Below the pieces are notes generated by a model. That model did no database searches, had not been told where the DNA came from, and was given only the letters and a program-made list of their open reading frames with translations. Of a stretch of DNA of 64,000 nucleotides, positions 1-9,928 are shown piece by piece (within the stretch, counting starts at the first letter, position 1; the number at the start of each line of letters is the position of its first letter). Location of the stretch: the NCBI RefSeq assembly GCF_965284335.1, contig NZ_OZ260076.1; one strand, 5' to 3'. The stretch comes from Tabrizicola_A sp965284335 (lineage in GTDB: Bacteria; Pseudomonadota; Alphaproteobacteria; Rhodobacterales; Rhodobacteraceae). Made by a program: the position numbers and the translations under genes.

Positions 1-525
<525 letters not shown>

Positions 526-533
<8 letters not shown>

Positions 534-1593
534 CACCCGCACAGACCCGGTCCGTCCCGCGCCACTGGTTCAGGTCACCGATCTGAAAATGCATTTTCCC
601 ATCTACACCGGCGTCTTTCGCCGCCACACTGGCGATGTGAAGGCGGTGGATGGGGTCTCCTTCACCATCCAGCCCGGCGAAACCCTTGGTCTTGTGGGCG
701 AATCCGGCTGCGGCAAATCCACCGTGGGCCGCGCGCTTTTGCGGCTTTATGAACCAACCTCTGGCCGCGTGGTGATTGAGGGCGAGGATATCGCCACTTT
801 GGACGCCGAAACCCTGCGCCGCAAACGCCCTTCGATGCAGATGGTGTTTCAAGACCCCCAAGCCTCGCTCAACCCCCGCATGACGCTGTCGGCGATCATT
901 TCCGAACCCATGGTGGAACACACCACCATGACGGCCGAGGAACGTCTGGCCCGGGTTTATGAGCTGATGGATGCCGTCGGCCTCAACCGCCGCTTTGCCA
1001 ACCGCTACCTGCATGAGTTTTCCGGCGGCCAGCGCCAGCGCATCGGCATCGCCCGCGCCTTGGCGTTGAACCCGAAATTCATCGTCTGCGACGAACCCAT
1101 CGCGGCGCTGGATGTGTCCATTCAGGCCCAAGTCGTGAACTTGCTGGAAGATTTGCAGGAAAAATTCGGGCTGACCTATCTTTTCATCAGCCATGATCTG
1201 TCGATGGTGCGCCATATCGCGGACCGCGTGGCGGTGATGTATCTGGGCCGGATTGCAGAACTATCGCCGCGCGACGATCTCTATTCCCGTCCCCTGCATC
1301 CTTACGCCGAGGCACTCTTGTCGGCGGTGAACGAACCCGACCCGAACCGCGCCCGGCGCGAGCGGATCGTTCTGAAAGGCGATGTCCCCTCGCCCGCCAA
1401 TCCGCCCAAGGGCTGCGCCTTTTCCACCCGCTGCCCCAAGGCTTTTGGCCCCTGCCGCAGCCTGCGCCCCGAACTGACCGAGGTCGAGCCGGGCCGCTTT
1501 GTGGCCTGCCACCTCTTTACCCATACGACCGACGCCGCACCAACCGGCGCGCCCGAGGCTTCTGAGCATAACCAACAAGGAGAGACGACATGA
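526..1593 (+). CDS. Peptide-type ABC importer ATPase (DppF-like)
   Basis: This 355-residue protein is the second ATPase of the importer, paired with the upstream DppD-like subunit. It carries Walker A (GESGCGKST), the signature FSGGQRQR, Walker B with D-loop (FIVCDEPIAALD), the switch His (ISHDLS) and a C-terminal cysteine cluster (CAFSTRCPKAFGPC). The ATG at 526 is preferred over a longer in-frame start at 412. It gives the normal family length and overlaps the preceding gene by only 8 bases. The stop overlaps the binding-protein start in an ATGA arrangement, so the genes are probably translationally coupled. Confidence 0.94.
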
Positions 1594-3290
1594 AACTGAA
1601 AACCGCCCTTCTGGGCGCGGCCTGCGCCGTGGCCTTCGCGCCCGCCGCCTTTGCCGAACGTGGCGCCGATGGCCACGTCAACGTGCTGTATTGGCAGGCC
1701 CCCTCCACGCTCAACCCCTACCTGTCCTCGGGCACCAAGGATGTGGAAACCGCCTCGCTGATTCTTGAGGGTCTGGCGGGCTTTAACGAAAAGGGCGAAG
1801 TCGTCGCCCGTCTGGCCGAATCCGTCCCGACCGTGGAAAACGGCGGTGTGGCAGCGGACCTCACCTCGATCACCTGGAAATTGCAGCCCGGCCTTTTGTG
1901 GTCTGACGGCACCCCCGTGACCTCGGCCGATGCGAAATTCACTTGGGAATACTGCACCCATCCCGAAGGCGGCTGCGCTCAGGCCGCCCGCTATGAAGGC
2001 ATCGCGGCCATCGAAACCCCCGACGATTTGACCGTCGTCATCAAATTCGCCGCCCCCAAGCCGAACCCCTACACCGCCTTTGTTGGCGGCACCTCGCCCA
2101 TCCTGCAGGCCGCGCAATTCGCCAATTGCCTTGGCGCCGCCGCCTCGACCTGCACCGAGCAGAACTTTGGCCCGATCGGCACCGGTCCCTTTGTCGTGAC
2201 CGAATTCAAGACCAATGACACCGTGTCCTTGGCCGCGAACCCGAACTACCGCGACCCGGCCAAGCCCGCCTTTGCCACCATGACCGTCAAAGGCGGTGGC
2301 GACGCCGAGGCCGCAGCCCGCGCCGTCATGGAAACCGGCGAGTTTGACTATGCCTGGAACACCCAGATCAACCCCGAACTTCAGGCCGCCATGGCCGGCG
2401 GCGGCAAGGGCATGTTCCAAAACGGCTTTGGCACCTTGGTCGAACGGATCGAGATGAACATGACCGATCCCTCGCCCTCGCTGCCCGAAGGTGAGCGTTC
2501 GACCACCATGCACCCGCATCCGATCTTGTCGGATATCCGTGTGCGCACCGCGCTCTCCAAGGCGATTGACCGCCAGATTCTGGTGGATGTCGGCTACGGC
2601 TCGTCGGGCCGCCCGACCTGTAACCTCGTGCCCGCACCGGAAATGTTCGCCTCCGACAACACCGGCTGTCTGACCCAAGACATGGAAGGCGCCAAGGCGC
2701 TTTTGGACGAGGCAGGCTGGGTTGTGGGCGCTGACGGCATCCGCGAAAAAGACGGCAAGAAGCTCCAGCTTCTCTACCAAACCTCAACCAACCCCGTCCG
2801 TCAGGACTTCCAAGCGCTGATCAAGGGCTGGTGGAACGAAATCGGCGTCGGCGTTGAGTTGAAGAACATCGACGCCTCGGTGTTCTTCGGCGGTGACGCG
2901 GGTTCGCCCGACACCTTCCAAAAGTTCTACGCCGACGTCGAAATGTATGCCAACAACTTCGACGGCACCGACCCCGAGCCCTATCTGGCACAATACATGT
3001 GCGACAAGATCCCCGGCCCGGCAAACCAGTGGCAGGGCGAAAACATCAACCGTTTCTGCGACCCGGCCTATGACGCCTTGGTCAAGGAAATGTCGGCCAC
3101 CGCCGAGATGGGCAAGCGCGCCGAACTGGCCAAGAAGATGAACGACATGCTGACCAAAGACAGCATGGTCGTCGTGCCCTTGGTCGACCGAGGTCGTCTG
3201 TCGGCCGTCTCGACCACCCTTGGCGGCGTTGTGCTGAACACTTGGGACACCGAACTCTGGAACGCCCAAGACTGGTTCCGCATCAAGTGA
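1590..3290 (+). CDS. ABC transporter substrate-binding protein, family 5 (peptide/opine type)
   Basis: This 566-residue periplasmic solute-binding protein captures the ligand for the importer encoded around it. The N-terminus is a Sec-type signal peptide (positively charged KLK, hydrophobic AALLGAACAVAFAP, cleavage near AFA-ER). The mature part has the SBP_bac_5 layout, including the WSDGTPVTSADAKF motif near residue 112 and several cysteines that may form disulfides. It lies inside the operon between the ATPase and permease genes. A strong hairpin directly after it may raise its expression relative to the permeases. Peptides, opines or other solutes are possible ligands. Confidence 0.92.
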   Translation: MKLKTALLGAACAVAFAPAAFAERGADGHVNVLYWQAPSTLNPYLSSGTKDVETASLILEGLAGFNEKGEVVARLAESVPTVENGGVAADLTSITWKLQPGLLWSDGTPVTSADAKFTWEYCTHPEGGCAQAARYEGIAAIETPDDLTVVIKFAAPKPNPYTAFVGGTSPILQAAQFANCLGAAASTCTEQNFGPIGTGPFVVTEFKTNDTVSLAANPNYRDPAKPAFATMTVKGGGDAEAAARAVMETGEFDYAWNTQINPELQAAMAGGGKGMFQNGFGTLVERIEMNMTDPSPSLPEGERSTTMHPHPILSDIRVRTALSKAIDRQILVDVGYGSSGRPTCNLVPAPEMFASDNTGCLTQDMEGAKALLDEAGWVVGADGIREKDGKKLQLLYQTSTNPVRQDFQALIKGWWNEIGVGVELKNIDASVFFGGDAGSPDTFQKFYADVEMYANNFDGTDPEPYLAQYMCDKIPGPANQWQGENINRFCDPAYDALVKEMSATAEMGKRAELAKKMNDMLTKDSMVVVPLVDRGRLSAVSTTLGGVVLNTWDTELWNAQDWFRIK

Positions 3291-3303
3291 TCTAACGATC
3301 ATC

Positions 3304-3336
3304 GGGGGGCGGGCCAGACCCGGCCCGCCCCCTTTT
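3304..3336 (+). terminator. GC-rich hairpin after the binding-protein gene
   Basis: An 11-bp perfect stem (GGGGGCGGGCC pairing with GGCCCGCCCCC) with a 6-base loop is followed by TTTT. It sits between the binding-protein gene and the first permease gene, 43 bases before the permease start. It probably acts as a partial terminator or an mRNA-stabilising 3' end, because the permeases downstream still need to be expressed. Confidence 0.7.
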
Positions 3337-3378
3337 CACCCCGTTCTTTACGACTGCTGATCAAAGGCGCACCGCCCC

Positions 3379-4386
3379 ATGCTCACTTACACGCTGAGAC
3401 GGCTACTTCTGGCCATCCCGACGCTTTTGCTGATCAGTCTTGTGATTTTTCTGTTGGTGGACTTGGCCCCCGGCTCTCCGGCCTCGGAAATCCCGCTGAC
3501 CGTGCCGCCCGAGGTGCGCGAGAAAATCCTTGAATCCTTGGGCGTCAACCAGCCGCTTTTTGTGCGCTATTTCCTTTGGCTGAAACAGTTTTTCTGGGTC
3601 GAGCCCCTGAACGGCATCGACGCCCTCTTTGGCACGAATTACGCCGAAGGCATGCAGCGCATCATCAGCTATCAAACCCGCAGCCCGGTCTTTCCGCTGA
3701 TCGGCGAACGCCTGCCCCAAACCCTGACCGTGATCGGCACCGCCTATCTGGTGGGCGTTCTCATCGCCCTGCCCATCGGCATCTATTCGGCCTACCGGCA
3801 GTATTCGATGTTTGACCAATTCGGCACCATGTTCGCCATGATCGGCTTTTCCGTGCCCACCTTCTTCACCGGCACGGTATTCATCATCGTCTTTGGCGTC
3901 TGGCTGGGATGGTTCCCGACCAAATACGACACCACCTTGGTCGTCACCGATTGGGAAAGCTTCCTGAAACAACTGCGCCAGATGGCGATGCCCGTCATGG
4001 TGCTGGGTCTGGCCAATGCCGCCGCGATCAGCCGCTATATGCGCTCCTCCATGCTGGAAAACATGCGCCAAGACTATGTGCGCACCGCCCGCGCCAAGGG
4101 GATGTCGGAGCGGACCGTGGTTTTGAAACACGTCCTGCGCAATTCGATGATCCCGGTTGTCACCATCATCGCCCTTGGCATCCCGTCAATCTTTGGCGGC
4201 GCGATCATCACCGAGAACCTTTTTGGCGTGAACGGCATCGGGGCGGCCCTGATCGGAGCCATCCGCGGCAATGACCTGCCCATGGTGCAAACGCTGGCCT
4301 TCATCTTCGCGATCCTGATCGTGACCTTCAACCTGATTGCCGATGTGCTTTACGGCCTTCTCGATCCGAGGATCCGCTATGACTGA
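3379..4386 (+). CDS. ABC transporter permease (DppB-like)
   Basis: This 335-residue inner-membrane permease forms half of the translocation pore. It opens with a hydrophobic helix after MLTYTLRRLLLAIPTLL, typical of DppB/OppB. Several more membrane segments follow, and the EAA-type cytoplasmic loop is visible (VRTARAKGMSERTVVLKHVLRNSMIP). Length and motifs match the family. The 3' end overlaps the next permease gene by 8 bases. Confidence 0.94.
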   Translation: MLTYTLRRLLLAIPTLLLISLVIFLLVDLAPGSPASEIPLTVPPEVREKILESLGVNQPLFVRYFLWLKQFFWVEPLNGIDALFGTNYAEGMQRIISYQTRSPVFPLIGERLPQTLTVIGTAYLVGVLIALPIGIYSAYRQYSMFDQFGTMFAMIGFSVPTFFTGTVFIIVFGVWLGWFPTKYDTTLVVTDWESFLKQLRQMAMPVMVLGLANAAAISRYMRSSMLENMRQDYVRTARAKGMSERTVVLKHVLRNSMIPVVTIIALGIPSIFGGAIITENLFGVNGIGAALIGAIRGNDLPMVQTLAFIFAILIVTFNLIADVLYGLLDPRIRYD

Positions 4387-5287
4387 CACCACAGCGCTCG
4401 ACAAACCCGAAAGCCAGTCGGCGGCGATCTGGCGGCAATTCCGCCAGCACAAGGGCGCGGTCTTTGGCCTCTGTGTGCTGACATTCCTGATCGTCTTTAC
4501 CCTGATTGGGCCCTTGTTTTGGCAAGCGCCCGAGCTGACGACGACCCAGCAGATCCTGAACAAGAACAAACCACCCAGCTGGGCGCACCCCATGGGCACC
4601 GACCAGATCGGTCGCGACATTTTAGAACGCATGATGCAGGCGGGTCGGGTGTCCTTGGCGGTGGGCTTTGCCGCCATGCTGATCGCGATTTTCGTCGGCA
4701 CCTTTATCGGGGTGCTCGCGGGCTATTTCAAACGGTTGGATGGCCCCTTGATGCGCCTGACCGACATGTTCCTCGCCCTGCCCTTGATCCCGCTTCTTCT
4801 GGTCATGGTGATGCTGTTTCGCGACAAGATCGCCGGCGTTGTCGGCCCCGAAATGGGGGCCTTCATCCTGATCGTTTTTGCCATTGGCGTCACCAGCTGG
4901 ATGCACGCCGCCCGCATCGTGCGCGGCGAGGTGCTGGCGCTGAAAGAACGCGAATATGTGCTGGCCGCGCGCTCCATCGGCACCCCGCCCCGCCGGGTGA
5001 TCCTGCGCCATATCCTGCCCAATGTCGTCTCGCCCGTCATGGTGGCCGCCACCTTGGGCATCGCCGAGGCGATCATCACGGAATCCGTGCTCTCCTTCCT
5101 CGGCCTCGGCTTTCCGCCCGATTTCCCGACATGGGGGCGGCTGCTGTTCGACGGGTTGCAATATATGCAGCTTTACCCCGAGCGGGTGATCTGGCCGGGT
5201 CTGGCGATCTCGTTGACCGTGCTGTCGGTGAATTACATCGGCGACGGCCTGCGCGACGCGCTCGACCCAAAGGCCCGCGGGCGCTGA
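4379..5287 (+). CDS. ABC transporter permease (DppC-like)
   Basis: This 302-residue inner-membrane permease is the second half of the pore. It has the N-terminal OppC-type cytoplasmic stretch (WRQFRQHKGAVFGL), the motif HPMGTDQIGRDILERMM, about six membrane helices and the EAA loop (LAARSIGTPPRRVILRHILPN). The ATG at 4379 is chosen over an in-frame start at 4337 because it gives the short 8-base overlap and the standard N-terminus. It ends the importer operon and faces the DUF3422 gene across paired palindromes. Confidence 0.94.
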   Translation: MTDTTALDKPESQSAAIWRQFRQHKGAVFGLCVLTFLIVFTLIGPLFWQAPELTTTQQILNKNKPPSWAHPMGTDQIGRDILERMMQAGRVSLAVGFAAMLIAIFVGTFIGVLAGYFKRLDGPLMRLTDMFLALPLIPLLLVMVMLFRDKIAGVVGPEMGAFILIVFAIGVTSWMHAARIVRGEVLALKEREYVLAARSIGTPPRRVILRHILPNVVSPVMVAATLGIAEAIITESVLSFLGLGFPPDFPTWGRLLFDGLQYMQLYPERVIWPGLAISLTVLSVNYIGDGLRDALDPKARGR

Positions 5288-5317
5288 ACAATCGGGCACC
5301 CGCGCGCCAGAACAAAA

Positions 5318-5381
5318 CGATTTTTCGTCGAAAAATCGCCCCCCCATCCGCCCGCAGGCCAGGATTTTTCGTCGAAAAATC
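5318..5381. repeat. Two tandem AT-rich palindromes at a convergent gene junction
   Basis: Two near-identical perfect palindromes, each containing GATTTTTCGTCGAAAAATC, lie at 5318-5338 and 5363-5381. They fill the gap between the convergent importer operon and DUF3422 gene. RNA from either strand would fold into a hairpin ending in a U-rich arm, so a bidirectional terminator is the simplest reading. Comparable pairs occur at 21191-21237 and 60874-60916. Confidence 0.75.
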
Positions 5382-5384
5382 GGA

Positions 5385-6677
5385 TCAGTGCATCGATTTG
5401 CGAATGCGGCGCACCATGAACCACACCGCCCCCACCACCGGCAGCACCAAGGCGGCGGTCAGCGCCTCTTTGGTCATGCCGATCTTATCGCCCAAGGGCG
5501 CGGCCAGATAGGACGCGAGGCTCACCGCATAATAGCTGATCGCCACCACCGACAGCCCTTCCACCGTATGCTGAAGCCTCAGCGCAAGGTCCGCCCGCCG
5601 GTCCATGCTTTCCAACAGCTTTTGGTTCTGTGCTGACCGTTCCACATCCACCCGCGTGCGCAACAGTTCCGCCGCCCGCTCGGCCCGTTCGGCCATTTCC
5701 TTCAGCCGCTTCTCGGCCGATTTCACCGTGCGCATCGCCGGATCATAGCGGCGCATCATGAACTCGCCAAAGGTCTGCCGCCCCGCCACCCGCTCCTCGC
5801 GCAAGACCTGCACGCGTTGGCTCAAGATCGCCTCATAGGCCGCCGTCGCCCCAAAGCGGAATGAGAATTTCACCGCCAGACTTTCCAACTCGGCTGAGAT
5901 GGCCAACAGGTTGTGCAGCGCCGCCTCGGGCGAGGGTTCCGAGGCATCCAGCCCCCCGACCAGTGCCGCCAAGCGCGGATCAAGCGTGTTGAGCTGCGCC
6001 GTCAACTGACGCGAGCGCATCAGCCCCAGCATCGACATCGCGCGATAGGTCTCAATCTCGCACAGCCGCTGCACGATGCGCCCCACCCGGCGCCCCCCCG
6101 TGCCCGGTCGCACAAAGACGGCAAAGCGCATATGCCCCGCCGGATCAATCCGGAAATCCCCCGCAATCACCGCCGCCCCATCGACAACGCGGGCAATCGC
6201 CAGACTTTCGGCCACGAACCAACTGTCCAGCAGCGCCAAAAGCGCGGTGTCATCTTCGGGCAGCGTCTCGACCCGGATCAGAACCGAGGTCAGCCGCTTG
6301 CCCGGTGCCGCCGCGATCCATTCGGCCGGAAACACCTCGGCCTCCATCGGATCAAAGGGCCGCGCCGACAGGCCCGGCGTAAAGGCCGAATAGGTCACAA
6401 ACTCGGTATGGCTTTCCCACTTCAACTCCGACCGGCCAATTGGCCCGGCGAAATGCGTGGCCTCTGGCTGCGGATGGCTGGCGCCATTGCGGTCCAACAG
6501 CGCCAAAAGATGCGCACGGTCCAAGCCCCGATCCCGGTTCGCCGCATCCACGGGTTCCTTGATCGCGATATAGGCGGCCATGCAAGGCGCCTCCAGCACC
6601 GGGAAGGGCCGCGCATGCAGCTCGTTCACGGTGGCATAGCGCAAAGGATGGTCGGGCAGGTTCGGCAAGGCGGGCAT
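5385..6677 (-). CDS. DUF3422 family inner-membrane protein
   Basis: This protein of about 430 residues belongs to an uncharacterised family that I recognise from the N-terminus (HPLRYATVNELHARPFPVL) and the soluble middle part. The last 80 residues hold two predicted membrane helices (AISYYAVSLASYLAAPLG and ALTAALVLPVVGAVWFMV). A helical, probably coiled-coil stretch (KSAEKRLKEMAERAERAAELLRTR) precedes them. I chose the ATG at 6677, which places the conserved motif close to the N-terminus. A GTG at 6716 is also possible. The gene lies downstream of pntAB in the same direction but behind a terminator-like hairpin. Function unknown. Confidence 0.85.
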   Translation of the reverse strand: MPALPNLPDHPLRYATVNELHARPFPVLEAPCMAAYIAIKEPVDAANRDRGLDRAHLLALLDRNGASHPQPEATHFAGPIGRSELKWESHTEFVTYSAFTPGLSARPFDPMEAEVFPAEWIAAAPGKRLTSVLIRVETLPEDDTALLALLDSWFVAESLAIARVVDGAAVIAGDFRIDPAGHMRFAVFVRPGTGGRRVGRIVQRLCEIETYRAMSMLGLMRSRQLTAQLNTLDPRLAALVGGLDASEPSPEAALHNLLAISAELESLAVKFSFRFGATAAYEAILSQRVQVLREERVAGRQTFGEFMMRRYDPAMRTVKSAEKRLKEMAERAERAAELLRTRVDVERSAQNQKLLESMDRRADLALRLQHTVEGLSVVAISYYAVSLASYLAAPLGDKIGMTKEALTAALVLPVVGAVWFMVRRIRKSMH

Positions 6678-6787
6678 GTTTTCAGATCCAGTCTGTGGTC
6701 CCTTCTGCTTGCCCACAGATTTCCCCCGCGCCCATGCCTAAATGCAGCATACCGGGGTATGCGCCCGACCTGTTGCGAAAATGCAAA

Positions 6788-6811
6788 GGCCCCGGGGGGT
6801 TACCCGGGGCC
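6788..6811 (-). terminator. Terminator-like hairpin after pntB
   Basis: A 9-bp perfect stem (GGCCCCGGG with CCCGGGGCC) around a 6-base loop lies 27 bases beyond the pntB stop. On the minus strand it is followed by a T-rich tail (TTTGCATTTT). It probably ends pntAB transcription before the DUF3422 gene. Confidence 0.7.
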
Positions 6812-6837
6812 AATGCCTGAAAAACAATCACCAAAGA

Positions 6838-8283
6838 TCAATCGATCAGCGGCAACAGCGCATCCAGCGACTTCTTGGCATCGCCATAGAACATCCGGGT
6901 GTTCTCTTTGTAAAACAGCGGATTTTCGATGCCAGAATAGCCGGTGCCCTGCCCGCGCTTGGACACAAACACCTGCTTGGCCTTCCAGCATTCCAAAACC
7001 GGCATCCCCGCGATGGGGCTGTTGGGGTCTTCTTGGGCTGCCGGGTTCACGATGTCGTTTGACCCGATCACGATGGCCACGTCGGTGGACGGGAAATCCT
7101 CATTGATCTCGTCCATCTCCAGCACGATGTCATAAGGCACCTTCGCCTCGGCCAACAGCACGTTCATGTGGCCGGGCAAACGGCCCGCCACCGGGTGAAT
7201 GGCGAACCGCACGGTCTTGCCTTTGGCGCGCAGCTTGCGCGTCAGTTCCGACACCGATTGCTGCGCCTGCGCCACCGCCATGCCGTAACCCGGAATGATG
7301 ATGATGCTGTCCGCCTCATTCAGCGCCGCCGCCACACCATCGGTGTCAATGGCCACCTGCTCGCCCACAACTTCCATCGCAGGCCCCGTGGTGCCGCCAA
7401 AGCCGCCCAAGATCACGCTGATAAAGCTGCGGTTCATCGCCTTACACATGATGTAAGACAAGATCGCCCCGGACGAGCCCACCAGCGCACCGACCACGAT
7501 CAACAGGTCATTCGACAGCGAAAACCCGATCGCCGCCGCCGCCCAGCCGGAATAGCTGTTCAGCATCGACACCACGACAGGCATATCCGCCCCGCCAATG
7601 CCCATGATCAGGTGATAGCCGATGAAAAACGCCGCCAGCGTCATCACGAGCAAGGCCCAAGTCCCCGCGCCGTTGAAATACATCACCAACAAGATCAAGG
7701 ACAAAGCCGCAGCGCCCGCGTTCAGCATATGACCGCCCGGCAGCTTTTTCGCCTTGCCATCCACCTTGCCCGCCAACTTGCCATAGGCAATGACCGAGCC
7801 TGTAAAGGTCACAGCACCGATGAACACGCCAAGGAAGGTTTCAATCTTCAAAATGGCAATTTCCGAGGCCGATTTTTCAGCGATCTTCTGGGCAAAGCCC
7901 GACAAAGCCGCCAGCGCATCGGCGTCGCCTGCCGCCTGCAAAGCGGCAATGCCTGACATCTCGATCTGGGTGTTATAGCCGATGAACACCGCCGCCAGAC
8001 CAACCAGCGAATGCATCGCGGCCACCAGCTGCGGCATTTCCGTCATCTGCACACGCTGCGCCACAACCCAGCCAATCGCGCCGCCAACGGCAATCATCAC
8101 CAGCGAAATCAACCAGTTGCCATAGCCCGGCCCAATCAGCGTTGCCGCCACAGCCAAGGCCATGCCCGCAATGCCATACCAAACCGCGCGCTTGGCGCTT
8201 TCCTGCCCCGACAAGCCGCCCAGCGACTGGATCGACAGAACAGCCGCAACCACATAGGCCGCCGTGGTAAATCCGTATTCCAT
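6838..8283 (-). CDS. pntB: NAD(P) transhydrogenase subunit beta
   Basis: This 481-residue inner-membrane subunit couples hydride transfer between NADH and NADP+ to proton translocation. It has about nine N-terminal membrane helices beginning MEYGFTTAAYVVAAVLSI. The C-terminal NADP-binding domain follows, with the Rossmann motif GYGMAVAQAQ and the conserved stretches HPVAGRLPGHMNVLLAEA and NDIVNPAA. The ATG at 8283 gives the family N-terminus; a longer in-frame start at 8394 would run into pntA. The gene follows pntA by 10 bases and is clearly co-transcribed. Confidence 0.97.
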   Translation of the reverse strand: MEYGFTTAAYVVAAVLSIQSLGGLSGQESAKRAVWYGIAGMALAVAATLIGPGYGNWLISLVMIAVGGAIGWVVAQRVQMTEMPQLVAAMHSLVGLAAVFIGYNTQIEMSGIAALQAAGDADALAALSGFAQKIAEKSASEIAILKIETFLGVFIGAVTFTGSVIAYGKLAGKVDGKAKKLPGGHMLNAGAAALSLILLVMYFNGAGTWALLVMTLAAFFIGYHLIMGIGGADMPVVVSMLNSYSGWAAAAIGFSLSNDLLIVVGALVGSSGAILSYIMCKAMNRSFISVILGGFGGTTGPAMEVVGEQVAIDTDGVAAALNEADSIIIIPGYGMAVAQAQQSVSELTRKLRAKGKTVRFAIHPVAGRLPGHMNVLLAEAKVPYDIVLEMDEINEDFPSTDVAIVIGSNDIVNPAAQEDPNSPIAGMPVLECWKAKQVFVSKRGQGTGYSGIENPLFYKENTRMFYGDAKKSLDALLPLID

Positions 8284-8293
8284 TTCGGCCCCC

Positions 8294-9871
8294 TTACGAC
8301 TTTTGGAACATGGCGAGCATGCGCCGGGTGACCATAAAGCCCCCGAAAATGTTGATCCCCGCCATGAAGACCGACAGCGCGCCAAGGATGACAACCAGCC
8401 AGTTGCCCGACCCGATCTGCATCAAGGCCCCCAGAATGATGATCGACGAAATCGCATTGGTCACCGCCATCAAAGGCGTATGAAGCGAGTGGCTCACATT
8501 CCAGATCACCTGCACGCCGACATAGACCGCCAGCACAAAGACGATGAAATGCGACATGAAACTTGCCGGGGTAAACAGACCCGCCAGCAAGATCAGCGCC
8601 CCGCCGCCCAGCAACATCGCCACTTGGGTCTTCGTCTCGGCCTTGAACGCCGCCGCTTCTGCGGCGCGGCGCTCCTCGGGGGTTGGTTCCTTGACCTTTT
8701 CCTTCGGCTTGGCCGCCGCAATCGCGGCCACCTTTGGCGGCGGTGGCGGGAAGGTTACCGCCCCCTGATGGGAAACGGTCGCACCCCGGATCACGTCATC
8801 TTCCATATTGTGAACGATGACACCGTCTTTCTTGGGCGTCAGGTCGGTCAACATATGGCGGATATTGGTGGAATAAAGTGTGCTGGCCTGCGCGGCCATC
8901 CGGCTGGGGAAATCGGTATATCCCACGACAGTCACACCATTTTCCGTGACGAGCTTTTCATCCGCAATCGTCAGATCGCAGTTGCCGCCGCGTTCCGCCG
9001 CAAGGTCAACGATGACAGAGCCGGGCTTCATCATCTCGACCATATCCTTGGTCCACAGCTTCGGCGCAGGCCGTCCGGGGATCAAGGCGGTGGTGATTAC
9101 GATGTCCATCTCCGGGGCCAGCTCGCGGAACTTGGCCAACTGCTTGGCCGCAAAGGCCGGGCTAGAGGGGGCCGCATAGCCGCCCGTCGCCGCGCCATCG
9201 GGCAGTTCGGATGCGTCAAACTCCAGATAGACAAAGGACGCGCCCATCGATTCAATCTGCTCGGCCACCTCGGGGCGCACGTCAAAGGCATGCACAATGG
9301 CGCCCAGCGAGACGCTTGTGCCAATCGCGGCCAATCCGGCCACACCGGCCCCCACGATCAACACCTTGGCCGGCGGCACCTTGCCCGCCGCTGTCACTTG
9401 CCCCGTGAAGAAGCGGCCAAAGTTATTGCCCGCCTCAATCACCGCGCGATAGCCCGCGATATTGGCCATCGACGACAGCGCATCCATTTTCTGCGCACGG
9501 CTGATCCGCGGCACCATATCCATGGCCACCACCGTCGCACCGCGCTCGGCCACCAGCTTCAAAAGCGCCTCATTCTGCGCGGGCCAAAAGAAGGAAATCA
9601 GCGTCTGCCCCTCACGCAGCAGCTTGGCTTCCTTTTCCTCAGGGCCGCGCACCTTGACCAGCACATCCGCCGCCGCAATCACCGCCTTGGCGTCTTTCAA
9701 CACCTCAACCCCAGCGGCGGCATAAAGCGCGTCTGAAAACCCCGCCTTGGCCCCAGCCCCGGCCTGAATGCAACAGCTATGGCCCAGCTTGACCAGTTGA
9801 AGCGCGGAATCGGGCGTCATCGCCACCCGGTTCTCGCCCTCATAGATTTCCTTCAAAGCCCCGATTTTCAA
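8294..9871 (-). CDS. pntA: NAD(P) transhydrogenase subunit alpha, single chain
   Basis: This protein of about 525 residues binds NAD(H) and supplies the alpha membrane helices of the proton-pumping transhydrogenase. The N-terminal soluble domain has the family opening LKIGALKEIYEGENRVAMTP and the NAD-binding glycine motif VGAGVAGLAAIG. A charged Pro/Ala/Lys linker (about residues 375-420) joins it to C-terminal membrane helices (VAMLLGGGALILLAGLF and more). It therefore resembles the fused E. coli type rather than split PntAA/PntAB. I infer a TTG start at 9871 because a strong ribosome site (GGGGGAAG) lies just upstream and the protein then begins as in relatives. An in-frame TTG at 9892 is less likely. 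Confidence 0.95.
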   Translation of the reverse strand: MKIGALKEIYEGENRVAMTPDSALQLVKLGHSCCIQAGAGAKAGFSDALYAAAGVEVLKDAKAVIAAADVLVKVRGPEEKEAKLLREGQTLISFFWPAQNEALLKLVAERGATVVAMDMVPRISRAQKMDALSSMANIAGYRAVIEAGNNFGRFFTGQVTAAGKVPPAKVLIVGAGVAGLAAIGTSVSLGAIVHAFDVRPEVAEQIESMGASFVYLEFDASELPDGAATGGYAAPSSPAFAAKQLAKFRELAPEMDIVITTALIPGRPAPKLWTKDMVEMMKPGSVIVDLAAERGGNCDLTIADEKLVTENGVTVVGYTDFPSRMAAQASTLYSTNIRHMLTDLTPKKDGVIVHNMEDDVIRGATVSHQGAVTFPPPPPKVAAIAAAKPKEKVKEPTPEERRAAEAAAFKAETKTQVAMLLGGGALILLAGLFTPASFMSHFIVFVLAVYVGVQVIWNVSHSLHTPLMAVTNAISSIIILGALMQIGSGNWLVVILGALSVFMAGINIFGGFMVTRRMLAMFQKS

Positions 9872-9928
9872 TGATCTTCCCCCAGTTCCCAAAGGCGCAG
9901 CCGCCCCGGTTTTCGTTTATGTTCTCCG

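Noticed and set aside
6678..6716. GTG start at 6716 for the DUF3422 gene
   Set aside because: It adds 13 residues ahead of the conserved N-terminal motif; the ATG at 6677 is simpler. Evidence is not decisive.
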